64,000 nt of DNA from JBPOFM01 sp041391925 (GCA_041391925.1 JAWKNA010000004.1:345016-409015), one strand, 5' to 3'; shown: positions 1-8,830, numbered from the stretch's first letter. The notes: generated by a model from the letters alone, not told the origin. Numbers and translations are program-made.

Positions 1-260
1 CCACTGATGAGCACAAAATCAATCTTGCCTGCTTCGTACAAGGCCACAGCAGCATTGATGCGATAAGCATAATACAGATTCACCTGTCCGTTGCTCAAAG
101 ATTTGATGGTTCCCAACACCAAGCCAACCTTGTTTTTTGGTATCTGTTCTGTGGTATCAAAGGTTTTCCCCTTTGCCTTGTGTGCAATCCATTTACTGGT
201 AATGACGGTTGAAATGGTCAAAAACACCAAGATGAGCGTTATTATTTTTATATATTTCAT
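1..260 (-). CDS. SanA/YdcF-like (DUF218) membrane-anchored protein, partial
   Basis: The reading frame starts with ATG at 260 and runs off the left edge, so only the first 86 residues are present. It opens with one hydrophobic anchor (about residues 2-22), followed by VGLVLGT and a conserved YYAYRINAA/ALYEAGKID stretch. That pattern is typical of the start of the DUF218 domain of SanA/ElyC/YdcF proteins, which in enterobacteria affect envelope permeability and lipid-carrier homeostasis. Here it is the last visible gene of a leftward series. Function beyond the family is not inferable from a fragment. Confidence 0.7.
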   Translation of the reverse strand, partial: MKYIKIITLILVFLTISTVITSKWIAHKAKGKTFDTTEQIPKNKVGLVLGTIKSLSNGQVNLYYAYRINAAVALYEAGKIDFVLIS

Positions 261-345
261 TTGATAATATTTATTTTTTTTTTGGGACAAATGCAATTCG
301 CCAATTAATCTGTTTTAGGACTTAAAGAATTTGAGGTGGCTCATT

Positions 346-843
346 TCATATCAATTTTATATCTAGAACATGCCTTTGCGCTGATGAAAATATAGCACTT
401 CTAAAGTCGTGTATATTCACATTTAACAATTTTTTGTAATCAAAATGATGAAACGGATGGGCATTCTTCCCAATCTGATAGGAACGATAATAATAGCGCC
501 AATAGTCAGGCAAAATAAGGATGCCCAAAATCATTGCGCCATAGAGGTACAGACTGCGTTTGCCATTGCCAAAACAGAGGCATTGCAGGGCAATTTCATC
601 CTCCACATTCGTTCCGTAACCCGTCAAAGTATGATAGGCATCGTGTCGCTCTACCTTCGGGATGAGTTCAAAGCCATTCTTGTGCAAAAATTCACCCAAA
701 TGCCGTCCCAAGGTATCGGTTGGGTAGGTGAGGAGTTCATTGGTGGTGACACCCCAAGCCTCGTGATTCTTGAACATATTGGTGTACACTTTTTGAGATT
801 TGTCAAAAAGCCATCCGATGAGTTGTTTTCTATACGGTTTCAT
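346..843 (-). CDS. Coq4-like protein
   Basis: A 165-residue protein. I chose the ATG at 843 because it overlaps the end of the upstream gene by 14 bases; the frame could extend to 903 but that would run deep into the neighbour. The centre carries HDAYH, then eleven residues, then Glu (HDxxH-x11-E), followed by IALQ. This is the metal-binding signature of Coq4, a scaffold/decarboxylase of ubiquinone synthesis. Flavobacteria normally use menaquinone, so the real substrate is unknown. It is probably cotranscribed with the two membrane-protein genes upstream. Confidence 0.7.
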   Translation of the reverse strand: MKPYRKQLIGWLFDKSQKVYTNMFKNHEAWGVTTNELLTYPTDTLGRHLGEFLHKNGFELIPKVERHDAYHTLTGYGTNVEDEIALQCLCFGNGKRSLYLYGAMILGILILPDYWRYYYRSYQIGKNAHPFHHFDYKKLLNVNIHDFRSAIFSSAQRHVLDIKLI

Positions 844-1213
844 CGGCAGGTTCTTTTGCAAACCAAATCCAGGATTGCATCGTAGTGAAAAAAACGGCGA
901 CAAAAAATCCTATCAAAAAGGTTTCATTGGTATTCTCATAAATGCCATAGGCACAAAGAGCAAAACAGACAATACTGTAGTACGGATAAAAGCGCTGAAA
1001 GACCTGTCTTTTACTGAAATGTTTAGTTTCTCCAAAAAAGTAAAAAGGACAAATGGTCAATAGGATTGTGCCGGTGCAACACACAAAAACAGGAATGTAT
1101 GAGATGAACATCAAAGGAAGCATTGCGCTTTCAAAACCTTCTGTCAAACCAATCACCCAAAAGATGCCTGTTGCCAATAATGATGATTTTGCTAAATTAC
1201 TTGGTATCTTCAT
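830..1213 (-). CDS. small integral membrane protein of unknown function
   Basis: A 127-residue protein with about four hydrophobic segments (roughly residues 9-30, 36-58, 76-92 and 95-115). I do not recognise a family. It overlaps the end of the DUF4173 gene by 17 bases and the start of the Coq4-like gene by 14 bases, so the three are almost certainly translated from one leftward message. Tight overlap with an envelope-type gene set suggests a membrane role, but nothing more specific is supported. Confidence 0.75.
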   Translation of the reverse strand: MKIPSNLAKSSLLATGIFWVIGLTEGFESAMLPLMFISYIPVFVCCTGTILLTICPFYFFGETKHFSKRQVFQRFYPYYSIVCFALCAYGIYENTNETFLIGFFVAVFFTTMQSWIWFAKEPADETV

Positions 1214-2603
1214 AGCTCTTGATGTCTGTTTTTATTTTTAAATTGTCATAACTCCATTCTTGCCAATTACTTTGTTCCAAAGCAGATACATAGTTGCTGT
1301 ATTTAAGGTCAATCCGCGCACCTTGATTGGATTTCAAAACCATTCGGTCTTTCTTCTGATGAAGAATAAAGGCATTGTTGTTTGATAATTCAATCAAATA
1401 GTTCACGTCAAGCGAATCGGCATTTTTGATGTTGTAATTGGTGATGAACGCATCCCAATTGACCACGCTGCAAAGCACCAATAGCATAAATGCAACACTC
1501 ACATTTCTACGGAACAAAAACCATAGATTTTTGATTTGATAGACTTTCAAAAACGTTGTTGTCAACCCGATAAAGGTCATAAAGAGATAGACATACACAC
1601 CAATACGTTTATAGGTCAGTCCAAAAGCATCAATGTATTGTGCGTTTTTGACAATGATGAGCAGCACCAAAAAGGCATTGAGGAAAATCCATAAGTAGGA
1701 AAGGTTTTTAAGGGTTTTGTTGTCATCAAAGAAATTGAGATTTCCCCTGAAAAAATACAGAATGATGATGATAGCAAAAATGATGGAAGCAATAAGCGCA
1801 TTGATGCCGTTATGCACCTGGTTGGATAATACGGAGGCAGCAAAATTGGTATTGGAAAGCAGAAAGGCAATGTCTGAAATGATGTAAAGCACAATGAGCG
1901 TATTCAACAACGCCAACAACACAGTGCCCAATTGTTTTTCCTTTTTAAGCTTGTCTTCATTCAGAGGCTCAAACGGTTTCAGTTGGTTTTCGGTTGCCAA
2001 ATCAGAATCTGTGGCAGGCTGCACCTTTACAGGAACAATGATATTGCTGAACAAATAGTAACCTAGCAAGCAGAACAACACCCACTGAAAATTGATAAAA
2101 TCAAAGTTGATGGCAGATACAATCGAATCAAAAAATGGATTGCCATCTTTGTACAACAACACAAACAGAATGACCACAACCAATGGAATCACAATGATTT
2201 TTACCAAATGCAAAACATCAACATCTTCATTCCAAGGTTTTTTGTTTTCTGATTTATTTTCAAAATTTCTATGGAAAGTGCCAGCAATACTAGAGTAAAT
2301 GCCATTCAACCATTTGACATAAACAGAAGATGTGGATTCAGAAAATGAGCCAACCAATGTGAAAAATACAGCGCAATTTGCAATTATAGAAAGCGACGAA
2401 TGATTGAAAAAGACCAAAATGGCTGTTAATAGGTAAAGTCCCATAACAGTGAGTGTTTCTTTCATCCGCAATTTTGATGGGTTTGAGATGCCTAGAACAA
2501 CGAGGGTAACCAAACTGAAAACAGTGAGGTTTAGCCCAATATGTTGGTCATAAAACAGTGTGCTGAATAGCATAGAGGCGATGGTGGTGATGATAATCTT
2601 CAT
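1197..2603 (-). CDS. DUF4173/DUF4153-type polytopic membrane protein
   Basis: A 468-residue protein with about ten membrane segments in its first 380 residues and a soluble C-terminal tail of about 80 residues. The order of helices and the KxLGTVLLALLNTLIVLY region resemble DUF4173 proteins, which have no firmly known role. The gene starts with ATG at 2603, directly downstream of a palindromic operator (2615-2637) that is also found before the gene at 3825-4439. This suggests control by the winged-helix regulator encoded at 3440-3736. Confidence 0.75.
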   Translation of the reverse strand: MKIIITTIASMLFSTLFYDQHIGLNLTVFSLVTLVVLGISNPSKLRMKETLTVMGLYLLTAILVFFNHSSLSIIANCAVFFTLVGSFSESTSSVYVKWLNGIYSSIAGTFHRNFENKSENKKPWNEDVDVLHLVKIIVIPLVVVILFVLLYKDGNPFFDSIVSAINFDFINFQWVLFCLLGYYLFSNIIVPVKVQPATDSDLATENQLKPFEPLNEDKLKKEKQLGTVLLALLNTLIVLYIISDIAFLLSNTNFAASVLSNQVHNGINALIASIIFAIIIILYFFRGNLNFFDDNKTLKNLSYLWIFLNAFLVLLIIVKNAQYIDAFGLTYKRIGVYVYLFMTFIGLTTTFLKVYQIKNLWFLFRRNVSVAFMLLVLCSVVNWDAFITNYNIKNADSLDVNYLIELSNNNAFILHQKKDRMVLKSNQGARIDLKYSNYVSALEQSNWQEWSYDNLKIKTDIKSYEDTK

Positions 2604-2614
2604 AATAAATGATT

Positions 2615-2637
2615 TAAAGTACTTTGTATTTCAAAGT
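2615..2637 (-). promoter_or_regulatory. palindromic operator, copy 1
   Basis: The 23-bp site reads TAAAGT-ACTTTG-TATTT-CAAAGT on the plus strand: an ACTTTG/CAAAGT dyad with a 5-base spacer plus an adjoining TAAAGT. The same arms in the same order occur at 4442-4464. It sits 11 bases before the start codon of the DUF4173 gene, so a bound repressor would block RNA polymerase. It is probably recognised by the regulator at 3440-3736 (inference). Confidence 0.6.
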
Positions 2638-2677
2638 TGATTGATAAAAAAATATGTGGTTCAAATTGTTGCACTGG

Positions 2678-3436
2678 TTATGTCTGATTTAAAGCGAGGA
2701 TATCTTTTTTATATGCTGATGGCAGGAGCAAGGCTTTTACCACAGTATCGATATGGACGAGTCTGCTCAATTTGTATCCAAAAACCAAGGGTTTCAACAA
2801 TGAGAATTTTCTAAAATTCATCAATTGGTTGACGGTTTTGGGTACAATAAGAATCTGCGATTCGATCAATAATTTGTATCTAACAAATCCCAAATGTTTT
2901 CGATATTGTTTGTACAAATCTTTGGTAAAGTCTCCGTTATAAAGGTTTTGTTGAAGATGAGTTTGTCTTGTCTCTTCAAATGCTTCGTAGGTTTTCGGCA
3001 AGTCTTTGATGTGCATTCTAGAACCAACTTCATTAAAAACATTCAAAACTTCCTGTTTTTCGTAAGGCTTTAATGGTCGCTCCAAAATCTCATAGGACCT
3101 AATCGAGTAATCAATCAGCATAAACAATACATCTTTGTATGCCAAATCTGGTATCGATTGACCACGCTTTTTCTCCACACCAGAATGAATCGAATTAATC
3201 ATCTCGATGGCTTGAAACGCCTCTTGTTTTTCCGCAAATACAATCCTTCGAGCATAAGTAACCGTTGAGAACAATCGTCCCAATGGGTCGTTCGGAAGTT
3301 TCTTGGTAAAGTACAACCAATCGACTGCCTTGTTAAGTGCAAATTCGGAAGATGCACCAGCAAATACCAAAAGGATGGTGTCGCTATTGCCCCAAATTTC
3401 CCTAACAATTGAATTTTTGTCTACAAAGTAATCCAT
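2678..3436 (-). CDS. MpaB/DUF2236-family oxygenase-like protein
   Basis: A 252-residue soluble protein. The N-terminal third has a DTILLVFAGASSEFALN segment followed by a helical core and DPLGRLFSTVTYARRIVFA. This fits the DUF2236 family (fungal MpaB, rubber oxygenase Lcp fold), whose members bind haem or act as oxygenases. I cannot identify the haem ligand with certainty. The gene begins 3 bases after the regulator gene at 3440-3736 and is surely cotranscribed with it. The tail is rich in hydrophobic and basic residues and may touch the membrane. Confidence 0.65.
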   Translation of the reverse strand: MDYFVDKNSIVREIWGNSDTILLVFAGASSEFALNKAVDWLYFTKKLPNDPLGRLFSTVTYARRIVFAEKQEAFQAIEMINSIHSGVEKKRGQSIPDLAYKDVLFMLIDYSIRSYEILERPLKPYEKQEVLNVFNEVGSRMHIKDLPKTYEAFEETRQTHLQQNLYNGDFTKDLYKQYRKHLGFVRYKLLIESQILIVPKTVNQLMNFRKFSLLKPLVFGYKLSRLVHIDTVVKALLLPSAYKKDILALNQT

Positions 3437-3439
3437 AGT

Positions 3440-3736
3440 TTATTGGTCTCTATTAATCAATTTTTCAAGGGCATCAATGTGCTTTTTGAATTCGGTCTCA
3501 CCCAGTTTTGTGGTGCTATACCGAGTGTTTGGTTTCCGTCCGATGAATTGTTTTTCAACATTGATATATTCAGCCTGTTCTAAAGCCTTGGTATGGCTTG
3601 CCAAGTTGCCATCGGTCACATCCAAAAGCTCCTTGAGCGTATTAAAATCAGCATATTCGTTAACCATCAGCACAGACATAATGCCCAATCGAATTCGGTG
3701 GTCAAATACTTTATTTATATTATTGATGATACTCAC
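3440..3736 (-). CDS. winged-helix transcriptional regulator (MarR/ArsR-like, HTH_34 type)
   Basis: A 98-residue single-domain protein starting with GTG at 3736. FDHRIRLGIMSVLMV, then LKELLDVTDGNLASHTKALEQAEYI, then a wing with GRKPNTRYSTTKLG, give the classic winged-helix arrangement of the short regulators often annotated PF13601. There is no sensor domain. It lies between a membrane protein gene upstream and the MpaB-like gene 3 bases downstream. The dyads at 2615-2637 and 4442-4464 are the obvious candidate targets. Such regulators usually repress a neighbouring membrane-protein operon. Confidence 0.85.
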   Translation of the reverse strand: MSIINNINKVFDHRIRLGIMSVLMVNEYADFNTLKELLDVTDGNLASHTKALEQAEYINVEKQFIGRKPNTRYSTTKLGETEFKKHIDALEKLINRDQ

Positions 3737-3824
3737 TTCTTTGCTTTAAAGTTTGTGTGGTTTCAGTGTTTTCAAATGTTCATATACAAATAAAAAATCG
3801 CTGCTGACTGCCACTGAACACTGC

Positions 3825-4439
3825 TCACTGTTTTTTAACGTCATATTTAAAATGCATCCAAGTGCCATAAATAATGTGCATAATTCCAAAACCTACCACC
3901 CAAAACCAAAACCCAAGTCCTGGTAACAAAGCGGCTCCTAGACCTAAAGCAATTTCAACAAACCCAAGATACTGAATGTCGCCAATACTATATTTTGAAG
4001 CATTGATGAGCGCCAATCCATAAAAAATCAGCATCAGTGCACCTGTATGGCCGTACTTTTGTTGGTTGAGCAAAATCAGGATATAAATACCACCAGCAAC
4101 CAAGGGAATCAAGAAATTAATGACTAAACGCCGTGAAGTAGCATCCCAAATTTTTGCGCCGTGCTTTTTTGCTTTTTGCGTGGTCATTATGATACCTGTA
4201 ACGGCACTCAAAAAAGCAATCAAGAACAAATCAAGAAGAATCAAATTAAAGACCGTACCGTCTGTAATAAGATAATCCCTTCCGGAATTGGACACCAACC
4301 AATAGGCATAAGCTGCACCTATCAACGCGTAAATGCCCGCCAGAACACCAGACAATCCGCTCAATGAAATAAATCGGGAGGATTTATTCATCATATTTTT
4401 GATTTCGCTGATATCTTTTAAATAGTCTTTTGATTCCAT
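3825..4439 (-). CDS. conserved membrane protein next to winged-helix regulator
   Basis: A 204-residue protein with a short polar N-terminus (SKDYLKDISEIKNMMNKSSRF) followed by six hydrophobic segments. No enzymatic motif is visible. Genes of this type are often found just upstream of an HTH_34 regulator in flavobacteria, and the order here (membrane protein, regulator, MpaB-like enzyme) fits one autoregulated unit. The start ATG at 4439 is preceded at once by the operator copy at 4442-4464. Confidence 0.7.
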   Translation of the reverse strand: MESKDYLKDISEIKNMMNKSSRFISLSGLSGVLAGIYALIGAAYAYWLVSNSGRDYLITDGTVFNLILLDLFLIAFLSAVTGIIMTTQKAKKHGAKIWDATSRRLVINFLIPLVAGGIYILILLNQQKYGHTGALMLIFYGLALINASKYSIGDIQYLGFVEIALGLGAALLPGLGFWFWVVGFGIMHIIYGTWMHFKYDVKKQ

Positions 4440-4441
4440 AG

Positions 4442-4464
4442 TAAAGTACTTTGAAATACAAAGT
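4442..4464 (-). promoter_or_regulatory. palindromic operator, copy 2
   Basis: Plus-strand reading is TAAAGT-ACTTTG-AAATA-CAAAGT. Every arm base matches the copy at 2615-2637; only the 5-base spacer differs (its reverse complement is TATTT, that of the other copy). It ends 2 bases before the start codon of the membrane protein gene. On the transcribed strand it includes TTTTACTTTG, close to the flavobacterial -7 box, so binding would occlude the promoter. Confidence 0.6.
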
Positions 4465-4600
4465 AAAACTATTTTGTTGATGTAAGCAAGATAAAAGTTT
4501 GTTAAATTTGTGATGCTAGATGACGAATGACGGATGACTGAAGACTGAAGACAGCGCCTGCGACTGTCAACTGAAGACTACGAACTTTAAACTCTGAATA

Positions 4601-4959
4601 TTGAATCCCGCAGAAGAATATATTTTCAATCAACCCGAACCTTATAAATCGATAATGCTTCATTCGCAGCTATTGATTGAGCATACCTTTCCGAAGATGG
4701 TGATGAAATATAAATGGAGAATACCTTGTTTTTATTTGGATAATCGGCCAATCTGCTTTCTTAATCAAAGTAAAGATTATGTGGACGTGGCATTTTGCAC
4801 GCTTCACACGTGGTCAAGCACGCAGAGCAATTGGTTTCTGAAAATAGGAAGAAAATAAAATCGTTGAGATATAGAAGTGTAGAGGACATTGATGATGCCG
4901 TTTTCATCAGTGTTATAAGAGATGTTGAATCCATTAAAAACACTTCTTTTTTAAAGTGA
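4601..4959 (+). pseudogene. DUF1801-family gene broken by a single frameshift
   Basis: From TTG at 4601 the frame gives NPAEEYIFNQPEPYKSIM and a KYKWRIPCFYLDN core, matching small DUF1801 (YdhG-like) proteins. At about 4797 the sequence cattttgcac lacks one base: inserting a G to make TTT TGG restores FWHASHVVKHAEQL and continues in the next frame to LRYRSVEDIDDAVFISVI and a stop at 4957-4959. Without repair the protein ends at 4858 after 85 residues. The TTG may be a decayed ATG. The convergent acetyltransferase gene stops at the very next base. Confidence 0.75.
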
Positions 4960-5427
4960 TTACAGCTGCTTCGACACCAAATAATTCTCGAAGTTGATAC
5001 CTTTTATATTCTTAATTTGCTTCTTTTCAACATCATAATATTGATTTTCAAAAAAGGGAAGCGCAGTAATGCTCACATCAGATTTGATGACTTCATAACC
5101 ATTATCAATCACTTGTGATTCGATGATGCGCATCAAATGGGTATCGATACCGCGTCGTTGAAAATCCTTATGGATAAACAATCCGTCGAAATAATAGCCT
5201 TTCGTGAGATAGGCAAAACCCACAATGTCATCTTTATGTTCCGCGACAATGAAATAAGCATTTTTAATTCTTTCGGTCCATTTCTCAACATCATTCGCTC
5301 CAGTAGCCCAAACATTCACTTGTTTATCGGAGTAATCTCGCGAATTGATATGAATGATGGTATCTCTGAAAATGGAGGTGATGTATGGAATATCTTCTAA
5401 AGTAGCCTGTCGAATATTTAAATCCAT
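4960..5427 (-). CDS. GNAT family N-acetyltransferase
   Basis: A 155-residue protein from ATG at 5427 (MDLNIRQATLEDIPYI). It shows GNAT motif D (FIVAEHKDDIVGFAYL), and motif A with DGLFIHKDFQRRGIDTHLM, where QRRGID replaces the usual Q/RxxGxG/A acetyl-CoA loop, then a C-terminal FFENQYYDVEKKQ. The acceptor cannot be predicted. An upstream in-frame ATG at 5514 would add a low-complexity peptide from a repeat-like intergenic sequence and would overlap kdsA, so I reject it. Confidence 0.85.
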   Translation of the reverse strand: MDLNIRQATLEDIPYITSIFRDTIIHINSRDYSDKQVNVWATGANDVEKWTERIKNAYFIVAEHKDDIVGFAYLTKGYYFDGLFIHKDFQRRGIDTHLMRIIESQVIDNGYEVIKSDVSITALPFFENQYYDVEKKQIKNIKGINFENYLVSKQL

Positions 5428-5479
5428 TGAAATTGAAATCGAAATTAAACTTGAAACTGAAAAGTCCGACTGTAACTGT

Positions 5480-6301
5480 TTATTGTAAGCCGTTGATGGT
5501 TTTGCGTATCGCAACCAAATTGGTCATTAATTTTTCCAAATAGTCCAGATGAAGCATATTGGCACCATCACTTTTGGCATTTGCTGGGTCAAAATGCGTT
5601 TCGATAAACAAGCCGTCTACATTGTTGACCACACCAGCTCTTGCGATGGTTTCAATCATATCTGGTCGTCCGCCTGTTACGCCAGAACTTTGATTGGGTT
5701 GTTGAAGTGAATGTGTAACGTCCAAAACAGTTGGCGCGTATTGGCGCATCGTTGGAATGCCTCTAAAATCCACAATCATATCTTGATAGCCAAACATTGT
5801 GCCTCTATCCGTAATCCAAGCTTTATTGTTTCCGGCATCTTTCACTTTTTGCACGGCGTGTTTCATAGCTTCCGGGCTCATAAATTGCCCTTTTTTCAAA
5901 TTGACCACTTTTCCTGTTTCTGCGGCAGCAATGACCAAATCGGTCTGGCGTACCAAAAACGCTGGGATTTGCAACACATCTACGTATTCCGCGGCCATTG
6001 TGGCATCTGAAATTTCGTGAATGTCGGTAACTGTTGGAATGTCAAATGTTTGAGAAACCTTCTGAAGAATTTTTAAAGCTTTTTCATCGCCAATGCCTGT
6101 AAAGCTATCTATCCGACTTCTGTTTGCCTTTTTGAAACTTCCTTTAAAAACATAAGGAATTTCTAGATTATCAGTGATTTTTAACACTTTCTCTGCAATT
6201 CGAAGTGCCATTTCTTCTCCTTCAATGGCACACGGACCAGCCAATAAAAAGAAATTATCGGAATTGGTATGTTTCAGTTTTGGAACGTCGTTCAGTGTCA
6301 T
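5480..6301 (-). CDS. kdsA: 3-deoxy-8-phosphooctulonate synthase
   Basis: A 273-residue protein that condenses phosphoenolpyruvate with arabinose 5-phosphate to give KDO 8-phosphate for lipopolysaccharide core synthesis. It shows LLAGPCAIE (residues 19-27), KGSFKKANRSR, and QPNQSSGVTGGRPDMIE with the family's conserved C-terminal FIETHFDPANAKSDG. Cys24 in AGPC corresponds to the metal ligand of the metal-dependent class (Aquifex type) rather than the Asn of the E. coli enzyme, so this is probably a metal-dependent KdsA. Length is normal. Confidence 0.97.
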   Translation of the reverse strand: MTLNDVPKLKHTNSDNFFLLAGPCAIEGEEMALRIAEKVLKITDNLEIPYVFKGSFKKANRSRIDSFTGIGDEKALKILQKVSQTFDIPTVTDIHEISDATMAAEYVDVLQIPAFLVRQTDLVIAAAETGKVVNLKKGQFMSPEAMKHAVQKVKDAGNNKAWITDRGTMFGYQDMIVDFRGIPTMRQYAPTVLDVTHSLQQPNQSSGVTGGRPDMIETIARAGVVNNVDGLFIETHFDPANAKSDGANMLHLDYLEKLMTNLVAIRKTINGLQ

Positions 6302-6335
6302 CAGCTTAAAAATTTAAGCCACAAAGATACGCAAT

Positions 6336-6695
6336 TTAGAATGCTTTTTTAATACTATTCCGAATCATCCAAAGTGCCATCACAAAGTTGCCAATGACAA
6401 AAAATCCGCCCAAGATAAGGTAGCGTTTGGTTTCATAAGATATATTCACAATGTTCAGCACATCCGATAAATATGCCAAAATCATGTAAGACGAAAGACA
6501 TACAAAGATGATTCCCAAAGAGAAATTAAGTTTTTCATTCGGTTTAATCAGTTGCCATAAAAAAGGGATTCCAAATAATAATATAGGATAGGCTGTAATT
6601 CCATTGCTTCTATTCACATCAGTGAACCAATAAATAATCACTACCAAAAAATAGAGGTAAGGGATAAATTTTGAATACTTTCCAATTGTTTGCAT
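6336..6695 (-). CDS. small four-helix membrane protein of unknown function
   Basis: A 119-residue protein with four clear hydrophobic segments (about residues 9-25, 33-50, 58-80 and 92-112) and a basic end (RNSIKKAF). No recognised domain. It lies 34 bases upstream of kdsA in the same direction and may share its message. It could be one of the YhhN-like or general four-TM flavobacterial membrane proteins, but the similarity is too weak to claim. Confidence 0.7.
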   Translation of the reverse strand: MQTIGKYSKFIPYLYFLVVIIYWFTDVNRSNGITAYPILLFGIPFLWQLIKPNEKLNFSLGIIFVCLSSYMILAYLSDVLNIVNISYETKRYLILGGFFVIGNFVMALWMIRNSIKKAF

Positions 6696-7008
6696 CTGTA
6701 ATAATTTTAATGTTACAAATGTAAAATCGCCAATTAGTTAGGAAGGTCGGTAGGGAAGTGGCTATTTACTATTAATCAAATATTAAAACGAAAGTTACTT
6801 CGAGAAAGTATATATTCATATAATTATAACATATAATTAACTATATGGTTATGAATCTTCAATATCTTATTTTGTTGATATTCAATTTTTTAAAATGAAA
6901 TTTTGCAATTTAATCCACATCTATTTTCCACATAAATAAAAGTGTGATAAGTTGCTTATTTACAAAGTATTTTGACGTACCTTTGCACGCTTAAAATAAG
7001 GCGTCATT
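6696..7008. other. intergenic region between divergent genes (313 bases)
   Basis: A very AT-rich spacer that must hold leftward promoters for the 6336-6695 gene and the rightward typA promoter. I see the -7 box at 6978-6985 and no open frame of note. Words resembling half DnaA boxes (tccaca at 6915 and 6928) occur but not as a cluster. Confidence 0.6.
6978..6985 (+). promoter_or_regulatory. -7 box of the typA promoter
   Basis: TACCTTTG fits the Bacteroidota TAnnTTTG -7 consensus, 24 bases before the typA ATG. A GTTG at 6951-6954 could be the -33 element, though the spacing (23) is slightly long. Confidence 0.6.
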
Positions 7009-8808
7009 ATGGCTAATATCAGAAACATCGCAATCATTGCACACGTTGACCACGGAAAGACCACGTTGGTTGACAAAATCATGTATCATTGTCAATTGTT
7101 CCGTGAGAACGAAAACACTGGAGATTTAATTCTTGATAACAATGACTTGGAACGTGAACGAGGTATCACCATCACTTCCAAAAACGTTTCTGTAGTTTAC
7201 AAGGACACAAAAATCAACATCATCGATACACCAGGTCACGCGGATTTTGGTGGTGAAGTTGAGCGCGTATTGAATATGGCCGATGGCGTGTTGTTATTGG
7301 TGGATGCATTTGAAGGACCAATGCCACAAACACGTTTTGTGTTGGGAAAAGCCATTGATTTAGGATTGAAGCCTTGTGTGGTTATCAATAAAGTGGATAA
7401 AGAAAACTGTACACCTGAAGAGGTGCATGAAGCAGTTTTTGATTTGATGTTTGAATTGGGCGCGGAAGAATGGCAATTGGATTTCCCAACGGTTTATGGT
7501 TCTGCCAAACAAAACTGGATGAGCAACGATTGGGAACAAAAAACTGAAAACATCGAACCATTGCTTGATATGGTCGTAGAACATATTCCTGCTCCAAAGG
7601 TTGAGCAAGGCACCACCCAAATGTTGATTACTTCTTTGGATTTTTCTTCGTTTACTGGTCGTATTGCGATTGGCCGATTGCAACGTGGCATTTTGAAATC
7701 AGGTATGAATGTGTCTTTGGTAAAGCGTGATGGCAGAATCGTGAAATCAAAAATCAAGGAATTGTTTGTGTTTGAAGGTCTTGGACGCAAAAAGGTTGAT
7801 TTGGTAGAAGCTGGTGATATTTGTGCCTTGGTTGGTTTGGAAGGTTTTGACATCGGTGATACCATTGCCGATTACGAAAATCCGCAAGGTCTGAAAACCA
7901 TTGCCATCGATGAGCCAACGATGAGTATGTTATTTACCATTAACGATTCACCTTTCTTTGGAAAGGATGGAAAATTTGTGACCTCTCGCCATATCAAGGA
8001 ACGTTTGACAAAAGAGCTTGAGAAAAACTTGGCGTTGCGTATGCAGGAAACGGACAGTGCCGATAAGTTTATGGTGTTTGGACGTGGCGTGTTGCACTTG
8101 TCAGTTTTAATAGAAACCATGCGTCGTGAAGGGTATGAGCTTCAAATAGGGCAACCTCAAGTCATCATCAAGGACATTGATGGTGTAAAATGTGAGCCAG
8201 TCGAAGAAATGACCATCGATTTGCCAGAAGATGTGTCAGGTAAAGCTATTGAAATGGTTTCCATTCGTAAAGGTGAAATGACAAGTATGGAAGCTAAAGG
8301 AGACAGAATGGTTTGTAAATTCATCATTCCTTCTCGAGGCATTATCGGTTTGAGAAACAATTTATTGACGGCGACTGCTGGTGAAGCCATTATGACCCAT
8401 CGTTTTAAAGAGTACCAACCTATGAAAGGTGGTATTCCTGAAAGACAAAATGGGTCGTTGGTATCTATGGAAAAAGGACAGGCCATTCCATATTCCATTG
8501 ATAAATTACAAGAAAGAGGAAAATTCTTTATCGACCCAGGAGAAGACATTTACGAAGGTCAGGTGATTGGTGAAAACTCACGTGGCGATGATATGGTGGT
8601 CAATGTGACCAAAACCAAAAAATTGAGCAACGTTCGTTCTTCTGGAGCCGATGACAAGGCACGAATTGTTCCTGCTATCAAGTTTTCATTGGAAGAAGCG
8701 TTGGAATACATTCAAAAAGATGAGTATGTAGAGGTGACTCCAAACCACCTACGTTTGCGTAAAATCCTTTTGACAGAGGTCGAGCGTAAGCGAGGGAAGG
8801 CGATTTAG
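7009..8808 (+). CDS. typA: translational GTPase TypA/BipA
   Basis: A 599-residue ribosome-associated GTPase of the EF-G/LepA class with roles in 50S assembly and stress adaptation. The G1 motif AHVDHGKTT, G2 region ERGITI, G3 DTPGHADFGGEVERVL and G4 NKVDK lie in the first 130 residues, followed by domain II, and the BipA-specific C-terminal region with FIIPSRGIIGLRNNLLTATAGEAIM and GKFFIDPGEDIYEGQVIGE. Length is typical. It is monocistronic, with a promoter at 6978 and a terminator directly after it. Confidence 0.98.
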   Translation: MANIRNIAIIAHVDHGKTTLVDKIMYHCQLFRENENTGDLILDNNDLERERGITITSKNVSVVYKDTKINIIDTPGHADFGGEVERVLNMADGVLLLVDAFEGPMPQTRFVLGKAIDLGLKPCVVINKVDKENCTPEEVHEAVFDLMFELGAEEWQLDFPTVYGSAKQNWMSNDWEQKTENIEPLLDMVVEHIPAPKVEQGTTQMLITSLDFSSFTGRIAIGRLQRGILKSGMNVSLVKRDGRIVKSKIKELFVFEGLGRKKVDLVEAGDICALVGLEGFDIGDTIADYENPQGLKTIAIDEPTMSMLFTINDSPFFGKDGKFVTSRHIKERLTKELEKNLALRMQETDSADKFMVFGRGVLHLSVLIETMRREGYELQIGQPQVIIKDIDGVKCEPVEEMTIDLPEDVSGKAIEMVSIRKGEMTSMEAKGDRMVCKFIIPSRGIIGLRNNLLTATAGEAIMTHRFKEYQPMKGGIPERQNGSLVSMEKGQAIPYSIDKLQERGKFFIDPGEDIYEGQVIGENSRGDDMVVNVTKTKKLSNVRSSGADDKARIVPAIKFSLEEALEYIQKDEYVEVTPNHLRLRKILLTEVERKRGKAI

Positions 8809-8830
8809 TACTTTTTTAAAATATTTGATT

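Noticed and set aside
7360..8549. Several minus-strand frames inside typA
   Set aside because: They lie entirely within a full-length, well-conserved TypA coding sequence.
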